Of a stretch of 64,000 nucleotides of DNA, positions 45,801-57,389 are shown piece after piece; the first letter of the stretch is position 1; the number at the start of each line of letters is the position of its first letter. The notes under the pieces are model-generated. The model saw only the letters and a program-made list of their open reading frames with translations, was not told the DNA's origin and made no database searches. Position numbers and translations under genes: made by a program. Source of the DNA: Pleodorina starrii (lineage: Eukaryota; Chlorophyta; Chlorophyceae; Chlamydomonadales; Volvocaceae); the NCBI GenBank assembly GCA_030267565.1, contig BRXU01000001.1:9403001-9467000 (forward strand), in the 5' to 3' direction.

Positions 45801-48800
45801 GCGGCATGACGCGGCTTCTCACGTCGCGGCGATGCCGCTCCATGGCGGCAATGGCGCTTCACGGCGCTTCACGGCATGACGCTGCTGTCCCTGTCCCCGC
45901 AGGTGCAACGCGCTTACGGGCGGCAGCGAGGTCCGGTCTCTGCTGCGGGCGGTGGACGGAGAGCTGAGTTCGTACCTGGGGGCGCTGCAGGGCGGTGTGG
46001 CGGGGCTGGGCGCCCGGCAGAAGGCACGGGCGGCTGCGGACGTGGAGGACATCGCCAACGTGCTGCAGCTGATTAAGGCAGGAGAGGGAGGGAGGGAGGG
46101 AGGGAGGGAGGGAGGGAGGGAGGGAGGGAGGGAGGGAGGGAGGAGGGAGGGAGGGAGGGAGGGAGGGAGGGAGGGAGGGAGGGAGGGAGGGAGGGAGGGA
46201 GGGAGGGAGGGAGGGAGGGAGGGAGGGAGGGAGGGAGGGGGAGGAGGGAGGGAGGGGAGGAGGGAGGGAGGGAGGGAGGGAGGGAGGGAGGAAGGAGGGA
46301 GGGGTTAGCGCTGGTCGCGTGTTTGTGGTTTTCCGGTTTGGTCTGGTTCGCATAGAACAAGGAGGGAAGGGACAAGGGAGGAGGCCAGCGAGGGCAGCGG
46401 GCCACCGGTCTCCAGGCAGCCCTCGCCCTGTCCTGTCCTGCGGGGCGGGCTCTTGGTCCTGGTCCTGAGCTGGCCAGCCGGCCAGCCGGCGATCGATGCG
46501 GGGGTCGAGGGCTTCCGCGTCGTCCTCCGGTAACAATCGCCGCGTCGGCCTGCGTATCCTACCGGCCCAAAGGAGACCCCAACCCCCCTCCTGCCTCCTC
46601 CCAATACCTGGTCGGTGCGCCGTTGCCGTTGCTTTGGGGCGGTGCAACGCGGGCTGCTCCCCTGCGGGGCTCTTTCCCCAACTGACCCACGGGTCACCCC
46701 ACAAGCCGCCGCTCCAACGTCATGCTCCCCCGGCGCCAAACCGTTTGCTGCATCTCCCCTCCGCCCTCATCACCTTCCCCCTCCCTCCCTCCCCCCCTGT
46801 TATTTTACCGTTCACGGGCTCCGGCTACTTAACCGTTCACGGGCTCCGGCCTAACCCTGCCCCTCCAGGTCGGCCGGGAGCTGTCGGCGGCGGTGGGGCG
46901 GCTCGAGGCCGCGTTGCGGACTTCAGTGGGCGCCGCGGTGGGGCGCCTCCAGGCGCTCACCGGCGCCGCAGCGGCGGCGGCGGCGACGGGCGCCGCCGCG
47001 CCGCCGCCGCCGCACTCGCTGTCCGGCGACGCCGAGGCGGACCCCGTGGCGTTGCGTCTGGTGGCGAACCGCGGCGAGCGGCTGGCCAAGCTGGTCAAGC
47101 TGGGCGCCAGTCTGAGCGACCCACGGTTCATGCTGCTGCCGTCGGCGGTGTCGCAGCTGGACGTCTTCTCGGCCACGGTGCAGGTGCGGACGGTGCGAGG
47201 GTGCCAGGGAGGGAGGGAGGGAGGGGGGGAGGGAGGGAGGGAGGGGGAGGAGGGAGGGAGGGGGAGGAGGGAGGGAGGGGGAGGAGGGTGGGAGGGGGAG
47301 GAGGGAGGGAGGGGGAGGAGGGAGGGAGGGGGAGGAGGGAGGGAGGGGGAGGAGGGAGGGAGGGGGAGGAGGGAGGGAGGGGGAGGAGGGAGGGAGGGGG
47401 AGGAGGGAGGGAGGGGGAGGAGGGAGGGAGGGGGAGGGAGGGGGGGAGGGGGGGGAGGAGGGAGGGGGAGGAGGGAGGGGGAGGAGGGAGGGGGAGGAGG
47501 GAGGGAGGGGGAGGGAGGGGGGGAGGGGGGGGGGAGGGAGGGAGGGAGGGAGGGAGGGAGGGAGGGAGGGAGGGAGGGGCGCTGCTAGGGCTTGGAGCCT
47601 TTGGCTTAGGAGATGGTATGGCGGCTGGTGGTCCCATTTGGAGTGGGGAGGGAGGAGGCGAAAAGGGAGGAGCCGCGAAGAGGGAGGAGCCGCGAAGTAG
47701 CCGCAGCGATGGAGTGACGCAGGTGACGGTCACGGCGCTGGGCTTCGGATCGCAGTTCTCATTCTCGCGATGAACCGTCATGTTGAGGTAAGTGTCGGCA
47801 GTGTCGCCGCTGCCGGGCAGCAGGGCGGGCCCCGGCCTGACGAACAAGGGACGGAAGCACCGCTGCGGTCTCATCGCTCCTAACCCCGTCGCAGCACCTA
47901 CCGTGCCCCCCCCCCTCCCCTCACTGTTCAAACCCCCTCTCCTCGCCCCCTCCCCTACCCTACCCTCGCCCCCTCCCTTCTCCCCTCCTTCCGCCCCACC
48001 AGTCCACCGTGTTCGATGTGCTGCTGGCCCGCGTGGCGTCACTGCTGGCGCCCCTGCCCGCAATGACCGAGTGGCGCAAGGGGGCGGCCGGCTCGGACCC
48101 CGCCGCCGCCGCCGCGCCGCTGCCGTCGTTCAACACGTACCCGCTGCCGTACGTGACGGCCATCGGAGACCACCTGATGGCCATGCCGCAGCAGCTGGAG
48201 GTGCGTGTGTGTGGGGGGAGGGGGGGGCGACCCAAGGGGGGGCGTGCGTGTGTGTGTGGCTGTGCACGTGTGGCGGTGCGCGCATGCATGCGGCCGGGGG
48301 GGGGGGGTAGGAGGCCACCGGACTGGTGACTGAGGCGGCGGGGGAGGGTGGGGGGGGGGCTGTGCACTCACGTGGCCAGGAGGGGAGGCTGATGTAAGAG
48401 AGTGGCGCCGGTTAGATGTTTGGGGTCCCGGCCCCCCGGCCCCCTCTCGCTTCCAGGTGTTGATGGGCGATACGAGCGACGAGGTGGCGGGCGGCGGCGC
48501 CGCCGCCGCCGCCGGCGGCTCTGCCAGCGGCGGCGCCGCCGGCGGCGGTGCCACCGGCTCTGCGGAGGTGTCCGACCCTGCTGCCGAGTGGGAGGAGCTC
48601 GCTGCCGAGTGGCTGGACAAGGCGGTCAGCGGCGCGGCGGGGATGTACACGGACGCCATCTTCAAAATCCCCGCCCTAAGCGAACAGGTGTGTGTGTGTG
48701 TGTGCTCCCCGGGTGTGTATGCGTGTGTGTGCGTGCGTCCGTGTGCGTCCGTGTGCCGGTGTGTGTTGTGTGGAGAGCCTTGCCGCCAGCGGGCGGGAGG

Positions 48801-49432
48801 GCAGGTGCGAGGTGCGTCCCCGCCGCGCGCCCCCGCCCCCGGGAGGGAGGAACGAGGAATGCCCTGCCCTTCTCCTGCCGAGCCGACCCATCCGCTGCGC
48901 CTCTTCGGTTGGCTAACGGGATGTACACACTGCCCCCCGCTTCTACCCTTTGCTTCACCCCATCTGCCACCCTGTCCCAGCTTGCCGCGACTGTCTGTAT
49001 TTAGACACAGCCCACATCCCCCACGAGCCTCCGCCCACACGCTCTACCTCCCCCTCCCCTCCCCTAGTCGACCTTCAGACCACAACGTCCGCAGGGCTTC
49101 ATTGTTGTTTCATTGTTGCAAATTCACTGTTTCATTGTTGCAAGTTTTCACTCTTCAAACCCCCCTCCCCCCTCGTCCACCCCTCCCCCCGGCTCCAGGG
49201 TGGCTGCCAGCTGGCCACCGACGTGGAGTACTTTGTCAATGTGATGGGTGCGCTGCACGTGGCGCCGCCGCCCAGTCTGCTGACGGTGCAGCTCCTGGCG
49301 GGGGCGGCGCCGGAGGAGTTTGGCGACCTGGCGCGCGGCGCGCTGGCGGAGGGAGGCGCCGACGGGCCGGCGCTGAGGGCGCTCGCGGCGATGCGCAGCC
49401 TGCAGATCGACCCGGCTGCGCCGGCGCCGTGA
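42885..49432 (+). CDS. COG7: Conserved oligomeric Golgi complex subunit 7
   Basis: Ten in-phase exons give 809 residues, close to the roughly 770 of the animal protein: 42885-43395, 43574-43706, 44236-44497, 44886-45035, 45257-45477, 45903-46077, 46869-47183, 48003-48200, 48457-48687, 49199-49432. The start MVDVGDFAEDGFDSISWVN matches the COG7 N-terminus (short acidic stretch, then D-x-x-x-W-x-N). A long helical region with heptads follows (QEIYRLQGDIQGMQDQV; ELHRVKANMESACSSL) and then RYGTIESLYVSTKLAQV. COG7 belongs to lobe B of the COG tether, acting in retrograde transport within the Golgi. Ala/Gly insertions lie in exons 3, 5, 7 and 9. Intron 6 appears to use a GC donor (AAG|GCAGGA). Introns 6 and 7 are largely G-rich satellite. 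Confidence 0.9.
43741..43840. repeat. Cruciform-forming palindrome cluster in COG7 intron 2
   Basis: 43748-43775 and 43800-43827 are inverted repeats of 28 bp with one mismatch, with a core of CCATGCCTTTGGCCGCATGG. The left arm also overlaps a smaller palindrome (AAGGCATGG...CCATGCCTT, 43741-43764), and the motif recurs at 43828-43838. This looks like a small non-autonomous element or a stable RNA hairpin. Confidence 0.75.
46078..46303 (+). repeat. (GGGA)n microsatellite in COG7 intron 6
   Basis: About 220 bp of almost pure GGGA repeats with a few GGGGAGGA interruptions. It begins directly behind the exon 6 donor and is G-rich on the transcribed-RNA sense. Confidence 0.95.
47204..47578 (+). 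repeat. G-rich minisatellite in COG7 intron 7
   Basis: About 370 bp of GGGAGGGAGGGGGAGGA units (about 17 bp), degenerating into GGGA repeats near the end. Like the array in the previous intron, it is G-rich on the sense strand. Confidence 0.95.
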
Positions 49433-49649
49433 TCGTGCTGGCGTGGCGTGGCGTATTGTATGGGGGGGTTATCCACATGTAGGGGGGAGAGAGAGATGTG
49501 TTGTAGGTCGCGGGGGTGAGGGATGGGGTCTTGGTTTTACGGTAGCTGCCGGGGGGGGCGTGCATCCCAAGCTGAGGGAGGGAACGGGTGTGAGTGAGGT
49601 GCGGGCCAGGCTGCGCCGTAGCTGTGGCTGTCGAAGAGGGGGGTTAGTA

Positions 49650-49659
49650 TGTAATGTAA
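49650..49659 (+). promoter_or_regulatory. Tandem TGTAA polyadenylation signals of COG7
   Basis: TGTAATGTAA lies 218 bp behind the COG7 stop. TGTAA is the polyadenylation signal of Chlamydomonas and Volvox. Confidence 0.7.
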
Positions 49660-49738
49660 TAATACATGATGATACTGTACACACGCGTGTGTGTGTGTGT
49701 GTGTGAGCTCGGTGAGGAGTCATCGTAGCTGGTGCCCG

Positions 49739-49817
49739 GGGGGGATGGGGGGTGGGGGGTGGGGGGTGGGGGGTGGGGGGTGGGGGGTGGGGGGTGGGGG
49801 GTGGGGGGTGGGGGGTG
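49739..49817 (+). repeat. (GGGGGGT)n minisatellite
   Basis: About eleven 7-base GGGGGGT units behind COG7, preceded by a (GT)n run at about 49685-49704. The G-run spacing fits quadruplex formation. Confidence 0.9.
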
Positions 49818-49819
49818 GT

Positions 49820-50690
49820 AGAGAAGGTACCGCAGAAGGTTCTCGGGGGGAGGGGCGTGTAGGGGGGGGGGCGGGGGGCGTGGGAGGATGCTAGCAGCGG
49901 TAGGACGGAGGCGGCCTTGGCTCCCCGGGGGATGTGGCCGCTGCCGCCGAGGGGGAGGGGCTGCTGCGGGTCGTGACCCGTGGGTCAGCCACAGCAGTGC
50001 AGCGCCGCAGGTGCGGAGCACGTGTTCCACCCTTAAGGGCCGGTGCCGGAGATTTTGAAAACGGATCCAACGGGGGGGGGCGGGGATGGGGCCGGCGATG
50101 GGGACCGGGTATGGGGTACAAAGAATGAAACCGATGGAGCGATGGAGCTGATGAGGCGATTGAGGGGTCGGACGGAGGTGGGGGTTCGTTCGGAAGAGCT
50201 CCGCGGCTGGGAGAAGCTGTAGGGGCGGGGCGGTGGCGATTCACGCGAGCTCTGCTTGCAAGCGTGTGTGTGCGGTAAGTTGTTACCGGGGGAGGCTCCG
50301 GACTCTGGAAGGGTATCAGCCAACGGGCCAGCCAACTGGCCCTTCGTGCACTGCACCGGAGGCGGCGGCCACGGCAGGCTAGGCGGTAGGCGCCCACCTA
50401 GACCAGACAGGAACGAGCAAGCCCGGGGGCAAGGCTCAGAATGTCAGAAACTCGCGACCAGGGGGGAATTGGCGATGAGGTTCAATCCGCAATTAGCGAC
50501 GGGCCCCGCCCCCCCCCCCCAAGAAGGCCCACGAATGAACAAACCTGACTGGACCTGACAGCAAATCGCGGGCTGCAAGTAGATGAGGCCTGTGCCGTAG
50601 ACGCCCCACTTCACAGAAATGCATCCGGACCCGCGTAGAGCTGATGGATGGATGGTCCACCTGCGTCCGTTGTGGCCCCCAAATCAAGTA
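49820..50690. other. Intergenic stretch, no gene supported
   Basis: G-rich at the left, mixed composition at the right. It holds a C-run at about 50508-50520 and a TGATGGATGGATGG run near 50641. No coding signal was found. Confidence 0.4.
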
Positions 50691-50692
50691 TA

Positions 50693-51384
50693 CTAGGTTG
50701 TCCGACACAATCCGCAAGGAAGGGTGACGTGGCCCCACCGAGTCCCAGCAAGCATGTCTGCGAAGCCCCGATGGCGGCGGTCCCAGCAGTCAATGACCAC
50801 CCGGTGGATGGCTCCGTCTATCTTTAAGACTTTGGCCAGACATACAGCGCCGGGTCTGCCTTCATGGCTGCGGCCATATACCACGGTCGTCCATGGTCCG
50901 TGGCCCGACACCGCAGCGAGGATGGACCACAACGTCCCATACATACACACACACGGTTGTACTGCTGTGTCCGGGGGCTTGGACCAGCCAAACTTCCTCA
51001 CGCAACACCGGCGATCCGTCTGACAAGGCCAGCTGGTCGGCCAGCGCCTTGCGCCACAGGCCCAGAAGTGGTGGCGCGCATCGAGGGGTACACCCCGCCC
51101 CCCACCGCCCCGTCCGGGTAACCCCCACCACATCCACGAACATGGCGCTGGTCGCAAGCAGCGTCCTGGGATGGGAGTTTCCAAGCAGCATCGGGACCCA
51201 TCAACCGTGTGTACGTCAGTCGCCGCCAAACCTCCTTTTGTTCGTCCTCCCACCGTAGCGAGGACCCTAAGCGAGCGAAGGTCCGCAACAAAATGGAGAG
51301 CGAGGGCCCCAGCCTGCACTTCAGGCGAGCCCATCGCTTCCGAGATTCCATAACCTGCGTAAGCTGCATTGCGCTGGTCGTCAT
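50693..51384 (-). pseudogene. Decayed transposon ORF
   Basis: Three overlapping minus-strand frames each look partly coding and appear to be pieces of one protein split by frameshifts: WARLKCRLGPSLSILL (near 51330), then RHHFWACGA and KALADQLALSDGSPVLREEVWL (about 51040-50990), then KVLKIDGAIHRVVIDCWDRR (about 50830-50770). The HHFWAC...VWL order resembles the C-terminal part of retrotransposon proteins in volvocine genomes, where a Cys/His motif follows the polymerase region. That assignment is from pattern only. A 3' satellite-like flank follows. Confidence 0.4.
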
Positions 51385-51815
51385 GTCGGTCTCAATTCCT
51401 AAACCATCGTTGATTGGGGGGTTCTCTGCCCCACCGCCAACCTAACCGCAGCACCAGGTAGGGTTTGTGTGACATACAGACAGATAGAAACGATGGACGG
51501 TATATATGTACCATGTATGGCCGCACGGGAGTCGGCGCTGAGAGGCGACGAGACGAGGTCAGACGAGGTCGCGAGCGAGCGAGGCGACAAGACGAGGTCG
51601 CCTGTCGCCATCCCAGGATGCGTGTGGTTTGGCACCACTTGCAAATACCTGTGCGGCAATTTCGGAAACTCCCGGTGAACGCTTGGCAAATGATGTGGCC
51701 AAGACCTCAGCCACGTCCTCGCAAGCACGACGTATCCAGACGTATCATGGCCGCAATGGATCCTGGAATCTATGCAACAAATAATCCAATCTTAAATAAG
51801 AAGCAAATTGAGCAT

Positions 51816-52440
51816 GTGGTATGCAGCTTGCCACGTCCAAGGAGACGAGGTCTGCTGTTCGAAGCTGGGGGGAGTCGCGTCCCTCTGTCACCCGAGTGGG
51901 GGCTGATGGTTGGAAGTAACGTATGCTTCAGCCGGTCTAGTTCGCCTGCGTCGATGGCGTGTCCGCTCTGAGTCTACAGTCGGCAACGGTCCTTCCCTGA
52001 CGGGGGGTGGTCGTGGTTGATGATTAATCCGGGACCGCGTGAGGCAGTAACCTGAGCAGCGAAAACGGATAGCTGCGGGCGGCAGACGGATCGCATGCCT
52101 GAGTGGGCGGCTAGGCCACCCGGCTGGGCCTCTATGGGGCAACCAACTGTTTTGAAATTATTTCTCAGCCGTTTCCTCGGTCAACCTCCTTCACATTGAG
52201 CCTTCTTCACTGATCTAGTCATCCAGGTTCGGACGGGACGCCTCCCCAGGGGCCCCTCGCTAATTGGGGAGCCCCATCAGCTTGTGTTCCCTTGCCTGTC
52301 CCCCAGGGTCCCCCGGGCTCGGTCGTATCTCTCTGGGTGTTTTGTGTATTTTGGACCCCAGGAACTCGAATCTCACTTCGACAACACAGCGAGTGGCGCG
52401 CTGCGCTCGTGAAGCGTTCGGTGCCGCCGCGACTCCCACG
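51816..52440 (-). mobile_element. Dispersed repeat element, copy on the 3' side of the SETD9 fragment
   Basis: Reverse complement of the element at 15540-16235, including the GATTCGAGTTCCTGG word (about 52360) and the AACAGTTGGTTGCCCC core (52137-52152). It diverges from the other copies beyond ACCACATG at 51816 and lacks the about 200-bp internal segment of copy A. Confidence 0.65.
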
Positions 52441-52626
52441 CCTATGGGAACCGTCTTAGCCTGACTTCCCACGGCTGTGGCAATCGCAGCGGCGGCGGCG
52501 GCGGCGCCGCCGGCAGGCCTGGCCGTGCCGCCGCCGCCGCCGCCGACCTCACTCATCCGAGACCGCCTCCGCCGTCCTCAGCCCCCGGCTGCGCCGCCGC
52601 CGCCGCCGCCGTTGCCGTTGCCGTCC

Positions 52627-54267
52627 TCAGCCCCCGGCTGTGCTTCGCGACTTGAAGCCCAGATCCAGCGCTTGGATCTTGGCCCAGCGGCGCTGCTCCG
52701 CCGCGGCGTCGTGTACAACGTACCTGTACGACAGGGGATGGATGTGGAAACCGTGTTGGAGCTGTGCGACCAGGGTCTATAAACCTCATGCTTGCGTGCG
52801 TGCGTGAAGCCGTGAACAGTACGAACAGGGAGCAGCGCGCGACTTCTGCCATGACCCCGCCCGGCACTGCCAACCACACCGCGGCCGCCACGCCTCAGAT
52901 GACCCGCGTGACTGCCCTTCTCCACCCCTCCCCAGCCCTCTTCTCACGTTCCCAGGCCCCCCCCTTGCTTCCCACCCCGCCCTGCCACCCAACCCCGCAT
53001 TTCCCTCTCAACACACACCTCCCAGCCCCTACTCCCCCATCCACCCACCCACCAGTCCGGCCGCGCCACGTGCGGGTTCAGTCGGTAGTTCTGCAGCAGC
53101 TCCTCCCCGTCCCGCAGCCCCCGAGTTGCAACCAGCACCAACAGCCGCACCACACCGCCCGGGGGCGACAGCAGCTCCTCGGGCCGAAGCTCCCCGGGCA
53201 GCCGGCGCCGCGACACCGACCCGTGGGTCACTGCTCCCGCCGCCCCCGCCCCCAACGCCCTCGCATCCGCGTTTGAGCCCTTCGTCTTGGCACCGTCGCC
53301 GCGCTCCTCCTCCTCCTCCTCCTCCTCCTCGTCGTCGTCATCGTCGTCGTCGTCTTCATCTGCGCCGTCCTTGCCGTACGGGTCGTAGTGGAGAGGCGGT
53401 TGCAAGGTGGGCAGGTAGGCTCGGAGCCAGGGGCGGGCGGCGGCGGCGGTGTCCAGGGCGGGGTGGTCGAGGGGGAGGTCCAGGGAGGCCTCAAGCACGT
53501 TGGGGGACTGGTCTGCGGGGGCGGGGGGAAAACAACGAAGAAGAGAACGCAGCGGAGGGACGAAAGCGACGTTATCGAACGGGACCGGTGCCTCACCCGG
53601 GCCCCAGCCGGGAGCCATCCGGGGGAGAACGAAGAGATCGGAGAGAGTGGGAGCGGGAGCGAGGGGAGGCGGACAAGGGGGAGACAGGGGGAATGCTGCG
53701 CTCCGTTTTCCACTCGCTGACCGCGGGTCGTCGTCGTCGTCATCGTCGTCGTCGCTCGCCGGTCTTCCTTTGTCGCTCCCTTCGGTTGGCTGCTCCTCAC
53801 ACGGTTCGGTATGGGTTGCGTCGCGCTGTCGTGCTGGGTCACAATCGGGGACCTACCGGTAGGGGCGCGCTGTTGGGAGACAAGAAGGGGGTGTTTGGAG
53901 AGGTACCGGTATTTGGGTTGGTGCTGTTGATGGGCACGTGAAGGTGTATGTGTACGTGCAGTGAAGTGCGGTGCTGACCTGTATCGTCTCGGAAGACTTC
54001 ATACACGCGCGCGCATCCCTACTTCCGTACATCCGTACCTGCCCCCGGATGGTTCACAAATTGCCCCAACGCCAGCGGATGGCGCCCCTGCAGATATCCC
54101 AGCGCCGAGGAGAGCGGCCCCGCCCATGTCCACCATGGCCCGCTACTGCTACCGCTACCGCTACCGCTACTGCCACTGCCACTGCCGCTACCGCTACCGC
54201 TATTGTTGTTGTTGTTGCTGCTGCTGCTGCTGCTACTGTTGCTCGAGGCATTGTTGTTGCTCGAGGC

Positions 54268-54307
<40 letters not shown>

Positions 54308-54524
54308 GAATCGCTGCTGCTGCGGCCGCTGCTGCCGTCCCCTGCGGACGCCGCCGTTACGGGCGAGCCCCAGGCAGCGGCAGAGGCGCCGGTTCTGAAC
54401 TGCGAGGTGGTGGCGGTGGCGTTGGTGGCGGCACTTGCGACGGCGGCGGACGGACCGTCCCGCGGGTCACCCCGGCCCCAGGGTTTGGAATCCACGTACC
54501 GGCAGCTGAGGTAGGGGTTGTCCA
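52627..54524 (-). pseudogene. Truncated inverted copy of the SETD9-type gene
   Basis: This is a second copy of the last three exons and their introns. The exon 5 equivalent runs from 54524 to about 54037, the exon 6 equivalent from about 53514 to 53053, and the exon 7 equivalent from 52723 to the TGA at 52627-52629. Introns and splice sites are kept, so the copy arose from DNA and not from mRNA. Exons 1-4 are absent: the copy starts a few bases inside exon 5 (GACAACCCCTACCTCAGC) right next to another copy of the dispersed repeat. Compared with the parent it lacks the four residues DQSI after SCRY, has a longer poly-Ser tract and a much shorter Gly-rich end. The NH...PN and GEELLQNY motifs remain, but without the first half of the SET fold it should not make a functional enzyme. 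Confidence 0.8.
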
Positions 54525-54531
54525 TATGGAT

Positions 54532-55036
54532 GTATTCCCGGTGGACGCTTCGAAGGGCCACAGAGAAGGGCTAAAATCCCGTAGGCTCAGATCTCTGCCA
54601 CGTTTTCGTCAAGGTGACGAATTGCTCCCATCAAAAGTACGGCAGGTGTACGACAGCCATAATCTGATATGATGCAACAGGGGCACATTGACAGCATGTG
54701 GTGTGCAGCTTGCCACGTCCAAGGAGACGAGGTCTGCTGTTCAATGCCGGGGGGAGTCGCGTCCCTCTGTCACCCGAGTGGGGGCTGATGTTTGGAAGTA
54801 ACGTATGCTTCAGCCGGTCTAGTTCGCCTGCGTCGATGGCGTGTCCGCTCTGAGTCTACAGTCGGCAACGGTCCTTCCCTGACGGGGGGTGGTCGTGGTT
54901 GATGATTAATCCGGGACCGCGTGAGGCAGTAACCTGAGCAGCGAAAACGGATAGCTGCGGGCGGCAGACGGATCGCATGCCTGAGTGGGCGGCTAGGCCA
55001 CCCGGCTGGGTCTCTACGGGGCAACCAACTGTTTTC
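54532..55036 (-). mobile_element. Dispersed repeat element, copy on the 5' side of the SETD9 fragment
   Basis: Reverse complement of 15897-16400 of copy A, from AAAACAGTTGGTTGCCCC (about 55035) to CGAAGCGTCCACCGGGAAT (about 54532-54550). It is in the same orientation as the copy at 51816-52440, so the SETD9 fragment is bracketed by direct repeats sharing about 340 bp. Confidence 0.65.
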
Positions 55037-55039
55037 ACA

Positions 55040-57389
55040 TTTGCAGCCGGGATGGATGAGCCCTGTGCCCTGTTGGACGACCAATTGACAAGGTGGAGAC
55101 AAAGTGTGGTATCACCAGAGAAACGCCGACCGTCCGATTGCAGCCGCGTGGATACAACACATTTCGCACCGGCTCATCGGAAACAACCCACATTAAGGGG
55201 TGTTGCGGACCAAACGGATCCCAGACTTTCCGCGCGATCGATCCTCGCGGCCGCGAAAAGCCCCGTAGCGGTATCAGAAACAACATTCGGTACATACGTG
55301 GTTGCTGGCCTCGTCTGTAAGACTGGGGCCAGGGAGCAGTAGTGCGGCGCAAGTCGGCATTCATTCATGACTGCACCTATCTACCAATACACCGTCATAC
55401 GTGCTCCATGGCAGATCCCGCAGCAACAACGACATTAATGATCATTCGTTCCAGACACACTTCGGGGCTCTTCTGGAGCTTTACCAAGCAAGGCAGACCT
55501 CTTTCCGCGATGGTGATTGATGTATCAAGCATGGCACGCCCACTTGTCTGAGGGTATGAATGCATTACGGGGGGTGGGGGGAAGACGGATACGGTTATCT
55601 AATAACCCTATCTGATAACCGTGCGTGTCACGGGTCTACTCGAGGGAATGGTGTTTTCTCTTAGGGTTTGTCGATAACCTTTGAGCGCTTATTTTACCGG
55701 CCCGGCGACTGAGACAGTGCGTGTTCAGGCCTTCAGGGGCCTTCTCAGGCGGCGCTTGGGAGCTACCGCCTACCAGCCAGTTTTGTGCCACCGTTTAGTG
55801 CGTCCCGCTGCTCACACGTACGCCGGCATAACGTGTCCTTTTCCGCAAAGCCTATTATAATTTCTCGCCACCTATTTGCAATCTGCAAACGTTCAGCTCA
55901 CTTGGGCCACTGCTTATGTTATATCGTTAATATCTGTACAAATAATAAAACATGAAATTTAACATAGATTTAAATTTATCAATTTAGTTGAATTAAACCT
56001 GATATAATTTTATAAATATAAAGGAAGTGCATCAGTCCGTATTACTAATATAAATGTGCACGTGTGTTGCGCTTTGCAAGGCGGCCGATGCATGCACTTT
56101 GGCGCATTAAAGCGCGCTATGCAACCTATTCAATTCCAAGAACAAAATTCTCTTTTGCGGCTGGCTCGCGCGCGCATGCGACTTCTGTTGTACCGTATTT
56201 TCATCTTCTGTTGCATTTCCGTTGCGTTTCCGTTGCAACGACGACGCACGCAGAGCGGCCCGGTAAGCGGTGATTGCCATTCTGATCACGGCTGCTGCTC
56301 AGTTTGTTTAGAACAAGTTGCTGATGCTTCGTCTTGCCAATATTGACAACGGGACATGCTGACGAGGACGGACATAATTGTCCAGAAAGCACACATATAT
56401 ACACGCACGCACTGTCACCGACTGTCGTCACTCGCTGCGCCATCGAACAACCGTCATACGTTGCCACGGCGAAGCGCACGCACGCAGGTAGCCCCGCCGT
56501 AAGTTGCCCTTATCGAAACAGTCCGCAAAGAAGTGGTCTCGATCGCCCAGACGAGGTGATACGAGGAGGCAAGATCACCTGGTATGTTTGCGAGCGAGAC
56601 ACGCAACCCCTATTGGATCAGCTCTGCTGCTTGGCTAGCCAAGTATCGATACCGCCATCCCGCCCGTACCTTGGTCGGTTGACCTGCTGCTGCCAAACAG
56701 CAACGCGCGCTGCTACTGTACGAGCATCTCACGTGCATTTCGGTTAGCTACGAATCAGGGTTGCTGGCCTATCCAAGAGCCTTGCTAGTAAGGTGCTGTT
56801 TTACGAACCATGCATGTTCGTCCTTGCAGCAGCTTCTGCTGTAGCTTCCGGATGGCTCCTGCTGTACCTTTCCATGCAAGAAAACGGCTAGGGCCTGACG
56901 ACCACCCGTTCACCGTTGCCTCGACGGCGGGGTACCAACCGTCACCTTCCTGCTCGGGACCGACCGCGGCCACGCGCTAAATACACATAAATAACGGACA
57001 CAATCCCATATACAAACCGTCAATCCTGGAGCGAATCAGCTGTATATCTGGCAGAAGTACAGAGGTGTGGGGCTTAAATCTGTGCATACACAGGAAGCTT
57101 GCATTGCTCACTCTCACCAGCCCTCACGCCCTTGGCCGTGGTCGCGGCCCAAGCAACCTGCCAGGAGTGTTGACATCATACATAGTAGATATTGAGCGTG
57201 TGCAGCAGCGCCTATCCGCACGTCGGCATACATTTACATCCTACGTCGGTGTCTTAGCCACAGGCAGGCGCGACGTGTGGCACGCTCACGCACAGCAGCA
57301 GCAGCCTCCACGCAACGCAGCAGCGGCGCCTGAAGTTGTCATTGCGGTGTGCAGCAGGCCGTCAGTCGCTGACGGTGCACTCACGCATT
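55040..57389. other. Intergenic region with an AT-rich block
   Basis: No gene is supported. A hairpin lies at about 55593-55622 (CGGTTATC / GATAACCG). At 55850-56055 composition falls sharply to about 25-30 % GC (for example ATTTAAATTTATCAATTTAG), unlike anything else in the window. The right end (57060-57389) should carry the promoter and 5' UTR of the oxidase gene. Confidence 0.45.

Noticed and set aside
45859..47773. Long frames on both strands of Pro-Pro-Ser or Gly-Gly-Arg repeats
   Set aside because: Translation of the GGGA satellites in COG7 introns; no start, domain or flanking conserved protein.
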